Source: Pisaster brevispinus
Taxonomy: Eukaryota; Echinodermata; Asteroidea; Forcipulatida; Asteriidae
Direction of reading: 5' to 3'
DNA: 64,000 bases
Assembly: GCA_023634235.1 (NCBI GenBank)
Contig: JAMKCF010000001.1
Span: forward strand, 29,802,920 to 29,866,919
Both the position numbers and the translations under genes were made by a program. Shown piece after piece: positions 53,601 through 62,600 of this stretch. Each line of letters begins with the position of its first letter. Position 1 is the stretch's first letter. The notes under the pieces are model-generated. The model did not search any database. It saw only the letters and a program-made list of their open reading frames with translations, and had not been told where the DNA came from.

Positions 53601-56600
53601 TTTTAATTCCGATTGTGATTCAGTCATTTTCACCTTGACCATTGCGGTGCTCTTCCTTACATGAGTGAAATGGTTGGGTTTGATGGACCGATCTACATGA
53701 CCCAACCCACCAAAGCCATCTGCCCAATCCTTCTGGTAAGAAAATATCTACCTTTCTCATGTTTTTTTTTATCTTCGTGGGTGGGGGGGGGGGGGTTGGT
53801 GAGTGGAAGTGATTTTGCTGACTACTTTTTAATCAGTTTTTTTAAAGAAAGACTGGCTGGCATGCCAAGCTTGCAATTGGATTGTCATCATCAAATCGAG
53901 CGAACTCTGGCATTTCTGACGATGGCTCTCCACTAGTCTCTTTGTTCCACATTTGCTTGGAGGTCACTGTAAATGCCAGAGTGGCACTCCAGGGTGTCCA
54001 CAAATGTTGCTGCAGGACACCCTCTCTTGATCTGTTACCGTGTTGAGGCTCTCGGAGCCATGTCTTGTTTGCTCCTCCAGCAGTGCACACTGAATTGTAA
54101 TGAATGAAACCATTTTTTTTTCACATTCATGCTCTTTAAAGTATGTTCACAAATTGGTAAATACTCCATAATTAATTACTTTAACAACTTATTTGGTGAG
54201 AAGCACTGCAGCTGTTGATAGTATAAACTATTTTGAGAAGGATTCCCTACAAAGTAATATGGTTTGGACAATTTTTCACACGAAACATTCAAATCTGAAA
54301 AATGATTCTCAGACTTCTGAGGGTTGGTGTCTGGTCAGAGATGCTGTTGGTACCCGCTGTCACCTCCCTAAATATGGATGGATTTATCGTTCTGGTGAAA
54401 ATACCCTGACGGTTTTTTGCTGTTTTCTCAGCAAGTAGGCATTGTAGTCAACTGAAACTCTCACATGTGACTTTCATTGTATCTTTCTTGATAATGTTGC
54501 CTATAAATCAGCATTACATCGACCAAAACCAATCTATGACCCTACGCACAACTGTAATTTTTTATTTGCAGCTTTTGTGACTTTCACTACTTGTAACATT
54601 TGACAGCTGTTCACACCTTACTCTTTTAAGTTAAGCCAATCAATTATATATTTTTTGTGAAGCACTTGTTCTTCTTTTTCATTCGGCGCTACAATTAGCA
54701 AAACAGGAGGGGGTTTGTTTGAATTCAAAGCATGAATTCCAGGATTGTTTGTTTGTCAAAATTGGGTTTCCAAATGCATATATTCATATCATACAATTGG
54801 TCAGCAAAATGACAGAATTTTATTCTGAATGTCCTTGATTCAGTGCTTCTTTTGCCAACTGGGGTGAAAAATACAGACTGAGAGCATTTATGGAGGGGGG
54901 GGGTGGGGGTGTCACACCTTTGTGGGCAGCATCTTTTTCCTGAGGAAATCTCATTGCGCCTTTTTTTCCCCTATCTTCCAGGAGGACTACCGAAAAATAA
55001 CAGTGGATAGGAAAGGAGAAACGAATTTCTTCACATCTGCTGTAAGTAGCTAAGACACTCTACTCCCACAGGATTAGCGTTAGGTTTTGAACCTCGCGGG
55101 TCTTTCTCCAAACAGAATTGATAAATGTGTGCCTGCCATTTTTGGCGTGTCGTGGCCGAGCGGATAAGAACACCCAACTCACGCTCTGGTGTTTCTGATC
55201 AGCAGAGTGTGGGTTCAAGTCCTGGTATTGGCACTTGTGTCCTTGGGCTAGACACTTAACCATATTACTGAGTCCTTCAGATGGGACGTTAAGCCGTCAG
55301 TCCATTGTGCTGTGTAATGCGTGTAAAAGAACCCAGTGCACTTGTCATAAAGAGAAGGGGTTCGCCCCGGTGTTCCTGGTTTGATTGGCTGCATATTGCA
55401 CCACAGCACCTTGTAAACCATTACATGGTGCTATGTAAAGGAGTAGGTCTCATACTTCAAAATTGTAGCTCCGCATACTTTGCAAGATAAATACTGTAGC
55501 GCATAGAAATGTAGTATTAAGCGCGGTATAAATGCAAACACAAAAACGGCAGCCGACATCATTCAAGATATTGTTTCCCAAACTGAAACCGAGTCACCCG
55601 ATGCGGCCAAGTTTATTCTAGGTGATTTCAACTCGTGTCGATTATCTGACACTTTGCCTACTTTTCACCAGTATGTAAATTGCCCCACCCGTCTTTCTGC
55701 CTGCTTAGACCTTTGCTACGGGAACATTGATGAGGCATATCGAGCAAAGTCTTTGCCTGGGCTGGGAAGCTCTGACCATAATATGACCCAGCTTATTCCA
55801 GTTTACCAAACCAAAATGCGGAGAGAACCTGTTAAAAAAATCCAACTGAAGGTATGGTCAAGTCAAGCTATCGAAGCACTGCAAGGATGTTTCGCATGTA
55901 CAGACTGGAAAATCTTCACTGACTCGGCTAATACACTTGATGAATCAGTTGAAGCGATATCAGACTACATCCGCTTCTGCGTGGATACTGTGATCCCAAA
56001 TAAAACAGTTAAGATGTTCCCAAATAATAAGCCCTGGATCACAAAAGACCTAAAAGAACTTTTAAATGAGAAAAAGAGAGTTTTCTACACTGGGACAAAG
56101 GAGGAACAAAAAGAAGTTCAAAAAAGACTGAAACGTAAAATTAAAGAATGTAAGATGGCTTATAAATCTAAAATTGAACATTTATTTCAGGCGAATGACA
56201 CTAAAAATGCTTGGAAAGGATTACAAACTATTACAGGCTACAAGCCTAAGAAAATTGATATATCTGTCGAAAATGAATCCCAATATGCTCACAATCTGAA
56301 CTGTTTTTATAGCAGGTTTGATAAATTTGATTTCAGTGTACAACAGAACGAATTGATGAACAATATGCATAACAACTTTGTAAATAAAACAAGCATTCAA
56401 ATCTCTGAGCTTGAAGTTCAAAACCTTTTTAAGAAACTAAATTCCCATAAAACAAATGGGCCCGACTTCATCACTTCTAAAGTGCTAAAGGTTTGCGCAG
56501 ACGAACTTGCTGGTCCGTTCCCTACATTGTTTCAAGCTTCGATTAATAGCTCTTGTGTTCCAGCATTGTGGAAAAAATCCACCATTATTCCTATTCCTAA

Positions 56601-59600
56601 GAACTCCAGGCCCAAAGAGATGAATGATTTACGTCCAGTGTCTCTGACATCTATTCCTATGAAGTGCCTTGAAAAAGTTATAATGACCAGATTATTGCCA
56701 GATATCACACATTTTTTAGATGAACGCCAGTTTGCATATCAACCTCGTAGGAGTACAGAAGATGCCGTATTGACAATGCTGAACGGTATTTATGAGCATC
56801 TGGAGCATGCAGGAACTTACGTTCAAATTATGTTTGTTGATTTCTCCAGCGCTTTCAATACCATACAGCCGCATCTGCTTGTTACAAAATTAATCAATTT
56901 AAACGTCAATCCCACAATCATCTCATGGATCTATAACTTTTTGTTAAACCGAGGCCAGCAGGTCAAAGTTAACTCCACCATCTCATCTGTTCAGTACACC
57001 AACACAGGTGCCCCCCAGGGGTGTGTCCTGTCACCTCTGTTGTACTCTTTGTACACAAATGATTGTAAATCTCTGAACCCGTCACATGACATTATAAAAT
57101 ATGCCGATGACACTGCCATAGTTGTTTTTTTGGATAGTAAGCGAGACTCTAATGTTAACTTTTCAGATGAAGTGTCACGTTTCATTCAGTGGTGTGATGA
57201 CAACCTTTTAGAAATTAATGTCAAGAAAACAAAAGAGATGTTGATTGACTTCAGGAAAAGCAAGACTGTTATTCCCCCATTTGTTATTAAGGGCGAAGTT
57301 GTTGAAAGGGTCCAAGTCTACAAATATCTTGGTATTGAAATCGACAATCAACTCAAATTTGACTCTTGTGCCAAATCCAAGTTTAACAAGCTCCAACAAC
57401 GCTTATTTTTCCTGCGTAAGCTTAACTCTTTTAATGTTGATTGTGTAATTTTACAATTGTTCTACAAGTCTATTTTACAGAGTATTTTGACATTCTGTTT
57501 AATTTGTGTGTATGGAAACATGAGGGCACAGGATAAGGTTAAATTGGGTAGAGTAGTCAAACAGGCTAACAAAATAATTGGCATTCAGCAGGCTGTACCG
57601 GATGACTTATATAAATCTCTCGTTACAAATAAAATCAAATTCATCAGTTCAGACAGCTCACACCCTCTTCACTTGAAATTCCAGAAGAGCCTCAGAAGCA
57701 ATAGATTTCTTCAAAGAGCCATCAGAACCCGGAGGTATGGCAGTTCCTTTGTTCCGGCGGCCATTAAGTTGTACAATGGGCAACTGGAACGGCGGGCTGC
57801 AGTACCACTTGGGTTCTAACATCACTTCCCTTTCATACTTTTTGCTATTGTTGTGGTTTGCTGTCTCTTTTACCTAAAATAGGGTTTACTTTTTAACTTT
57901 TATTGTAGGCCTGCAATTTCTCTATTGTATATCGTTTAATCTTTTTAACCCAGTGTTTACTGTTGTGTGTTTTAATGTTTAAGGTGTGTTTTTATGTAAA
58001 AGGCCAAAGAAATTTCCCATACAGGGACAATAAAGTTTTTTTGTATTGTATTGTATTGTATTGTAAATACTATTATTATTATTAACACATAAAAAACAAA
58101 TTCTGTATTTGATCACTTTTCAGATGATTAAAGATTGCATGAAGAAATGTGTGGTGGTCAACCTTCACCAAACAGTTCAGGTAAGAAATAACTTTGTCAA
58201 GAGTAGCATTGTAAATCAGCCATCATCAAATGTTCTTTGTACACACAGTTGTGGGGACTTGCCATCATTCCGTTTTCTGAAGAATTCTCGTGTGGGGACC
58301 AAGTTGAACAAAGTACTTTCCTGAGACCTGTGAAAAAAAAAGAATTCATAGGCGTAACACTCGGGTGGGATTCAAACCCACAACCTTCGCTATTCTAGAG
58401 CCGATGTCTTATTTTATTTTATTTATGTCTTCTTTACCCTGGGGAGACCTCTCAGTGAAACACACTGTTTTTCAGAGGTGCCCAGCACTATATCAAAGTG
58501 CTCAGTATTTTTTTTTTTCCTGCAAGGTATGTGGAGCTACATTTTGAAGTATGAGACCTATTCCTTTATAGCACCATGTAATGGTTTACGAGGTGCTGTG
58601 GCGCAATATGCTGCCAATCAAACCAGAAACACCGGGGCGGACCCCTTCTCTTTTCGATAAGTGCACTGGGTTCGTTTACGTGCGTTACACAACACACGGG
58701 ACCAGCGGCTTTACGTCCCATCCGAAGGACGAAGCAATCATGGTTAAGTGTCTTGCGTAAGGACGCAAGTGTCACGACCGGGACTGGAAACCCACACTCT
58801 GCTGATCAGAAACACCAGAGCTTGAGTCCAGTGATCTTATCCGCTCGGCCATGACACGCCACAAGACCACTAGACCACTGAGCATTTTAGCAGCGAGTAA
58901 TCAGGGATCGGAATTAACAACAGACCTGACGCCAGTGGTTTTGGCGCCCAGCCAGTAAACTCCTGACCAGACAAGCCCGGTGGTCTTGTGGTTTTTTTTT
59001 TTATTGAATAATAATAGGCTACCTCATTGTGTAATATCTTTGTGAAAAAAAGTTGTCGACCGTGAATCTGATAAAGATCTTTCAGTTCTCTTGAGTATCG
59101 AAGCATACTTTGAAAAGACAGATGAGATAAATCTTCTCCGAGTGCTTGTTCAACTCATTTTGATTCTGGTCTTGGAAATAACTTTTCAATAACTAACTGG
59201 TGGTATGTCATGGCCGAGCGGTTAAGAGCACCGAACTCAGGCTCTGGTGTTTCTGACTACCAGAGTGTAGGTTTCGAGACCCGGGCGTGACACTTGTGTC
59301 CTTAAGTAAGACACTTTACCGTTATTGCTTTCGTCCTTCGGATGGGACGTTAAGCCGTAGGTCTCGTGTGTTGTATGTAAAAAAAATATATATATATCAA
59401 TACACGTAAAAGACCCCAGTTCACACATCATTAAGAGAAGGGGTTCACCCTGGTGTGTCTGCGTTTATCTTCAATCATTTGAAGGCTTCACTCAAAAGGA
59501 AGAAGAAGAAGAAGAAGAACAAGGGGTGGATTTCACAAAGAGTTAAGACAAGTCTTATCTCGAGTTAGCACGAGTTACTCGCCCTAACTTAGGACTAGCC

Positions 59601-62600
59601 TTAGGTTTTTAATAACTCCTAGGACTAGTCCTAAGTTAAGACTATCTTTGTGAAATCGACCCAAGGTCTGGTAGAAATTTTGAGCTGCAAGCCCTGCAGT
59701 CTTGTGGGTTTTTCCCCCCAAATTTGAGCTCCGGTGATGTAACGATTTAATAACGACACTTTCTTCTTCTCCAAGCATCGTAATCCAAGGGGGAGATAGA
59801 TACAAATAATTAAAGTTTTGTTATTTCTAGGTGGATGATGAACTGGAGATCTCGGCATACTATGCGGGTCATGTCCTGGGGGCGGCCATGTTTCGTATCA
59901 AGGTTGGCTCACAATCGCTCGTCTACACGGTGAGTAAAAAAAAATGCCAGGAATGTTTATATAATTTGGGTTTGAACAAAGAAAAATTGACTGGAGTGGG
60001 ACTTCCAGCAACTACCTACGGATTAACGTACCGGTGCTCTACCAACTGAGCTATCCAGCCCTATGTTGGCGGTCTCCCTATTAGTCAATATCTTTGTTCG
60101 GGGGTGCCAGTCAGAAGCCATTCAACCGTTAACTGCCGTGTAGCCAGGGATCACACCCAAGTTTACGATACAACCTGGGAAGCGGCAGCCAAGGGATCAT
60201 CTTAAGGGGATGCAACTTTTTAAAATGTTACATATCAAGTAATAAACCACAAAGGAAACTGACTGGGTAAATTTTACATTTTAGTTATACACTAACATCC
60301 TGAAAAGTATAACCAATGTAGAGGTAGGGTCATAGATTGGTAAGTACTCCAAAAATTAATGACTATAAAAACTTGCTTGATGAGAAGCACTACAGCTGCT
60401 GGTAGTGTAAGGCTCATTTTCTGGCACTAAATTCACCATTCCCCCTATCCCCTGTAATCTTAACATTGTCGACAGGTGGTCCATTTCACTTCAAAGCTCA
60501 CTCCCTTATCTTGTAAAACACGCCACACACATTCCTAGGCTATGACCTCTAGGTCCCCCAGGACACTGACCATTACTCCCCTGCTGACCATTATACCTCA
60601 TCCAAACTTATTATATTCAAATGATGTCACTGATCTTATGTATTTTCTCTCTGACATCATTGCTAAATCTAGATCTACCCCACCTCCAGAAAACTCTATA
60701 TAAGATCCCCAAAATTCTCCTTTCAAAGTGTTCATATTCCGACTCTCAATCTTGAGTGCTCCGACTTGCTCCATACATCAGAGACTCGCCTCTCATATAT
60801 ACAAGCTAGATTTGTTGTACACGTGTACTTGCAATCGTTATAGCAGTCAAATAAATTATCAATAAAGTTTGGCCTAAACGTTTGTTTCTTGTACAATCAT
60901 TTATATTGTTCGTCGATGTCTACACTAGCCCTCTGCTCCGGCACACGCTCACCCGAACGTTTATATAGTTAACCAGGAAAGTTGAGGAAGACATTAATTC
61001 CCTCACATTATTTCTTGCGTTACAGTAGTATAAACTGTTGTTAGAAAAGATTCCTTTTGAAGTAATATAGTTTGGATAATCGTTCACCAAAAGACATTTG
61101 AGTCTGAGAAACGATTCATGCATGAATCGTTTCTAAGATTTCCGAGGGTTGGTGTCAGATTTCAGAGGACTTGGCATCAGGTTGGCTCGCTGGATTTCTT
61201 GCCTGGCCTTTCACCACTGTGGACCCCGGTTCGAACCCCAGCCTTGGACCAGAGCCTTGCATGTGGAGTGGGTTTTTCAGTCCCTACCTGATTGTGTGGG
61301 TTTTCCCCCATGTTGAGGTTTTCTTACCATATCTAAAACTGAACATTTCTTCTCGTTTCCTATTCACCATCAGTGTTTGTGCTGTTGGATGTGTAATGAA
61401 AGAAATAAATCAATAAAAAAGATAAAGTTTTTCTCTTTCTGCAGTACTTGGAAAGCACAGTGCTTGTAATATATGCCGTGTTAGGCAAACTGGATCGTAT
61501 TAATATGTTTCTTGAAAACAATTCTTGTGTTTTGACTACCCAAAAATCAGATGCTGTACTAAAGCAGTTAATTTTTTTTTTGTAATTAATTTGTTTTTGT
61601 TTTTTTGTTTTTTTCAGGGAGATTACAACATGACACCCGACCGACATCTCGGGTAAGTATTGACATTTTTGCTATTATTTTATATTTCTGGTGATGAAAC
61701 CAAAGGATGCCTCATTAGTGAAACCAATCACTGTAGCTCGCAAACCTGAGGAATGGTGTCAAGTGTTCTGGTTTTTTTCAGGCACTACCAATCCTAGCAC
61801 ACGGGACCCAAGGCTAAATGTCCCAGCAGAAGGACAAAGCAATTTTTGTAAAGCATCTCGCTCAAGGACACAAGTGTCAAGACTGGGACTCGAACCCACA
61901 CTCTGCTGATCAGAAACACCAGAGCTTGAGTCAGGTTTTTTTAACTGCTTGGCCATGACACGCCACTTGTCTTTTGGAAAATCGTTTGGTTTTTTATTTT
62001 ATTTTTTCACTGTTTGCTACAAAATTTGGTATTATTATTGGTATTGAAACCAAGGATACCTCATAAGTGAACTTAATCACTGTAGCTCGCAAGCCTGAGG
62101 AAACCTGTTGACAAGGATGCTTGCTATGTGAACCAGAAACACCAGGGTAAAACCCAATAGTAGGACTATAGACCCATTGCACAACGCACAGCGCACATAC
62201 ACACGCGTCTCCTGTCCACCATGCTGGGTGTCAAAACGTGTACAAAAGGATGGTACACGTGTTTACAAACAATGCACGTGTGAACACGTGTACCATCCTT
62301 TTGTGCACGTTTTGACACCCAGCATGGCGGACAGGAGACGCGCGTGTATGTGCGCTGCGCGTTGTGCAATGGGTCTATTCTTCCATAAAGTGTCCTGGGT
62401 TCTCTGACGTTCACTACCGATCCTAGTACAAGTGACTTTCGGCTGAATGACCCATCTGAAGGACAAGGCAAATTTATGGTAAAATATCTTGCTGAAAGAC
62501 GCAAGTGCCAAACTGGTTCCCGAACTTGCACTCTGCTGAGAAGCCAATCGGAATCCTATCATTAGCAGTGGATACTGAAAGTACTGAAGTTTTAAACTCT

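Noticed and set aside
55143..55230. Possible tRNA-Leu/Ser gene
   Set aside because: A and B boxes are present, but the sequence continues into the SINE-A body shared by several copies, so it is a SINE head.
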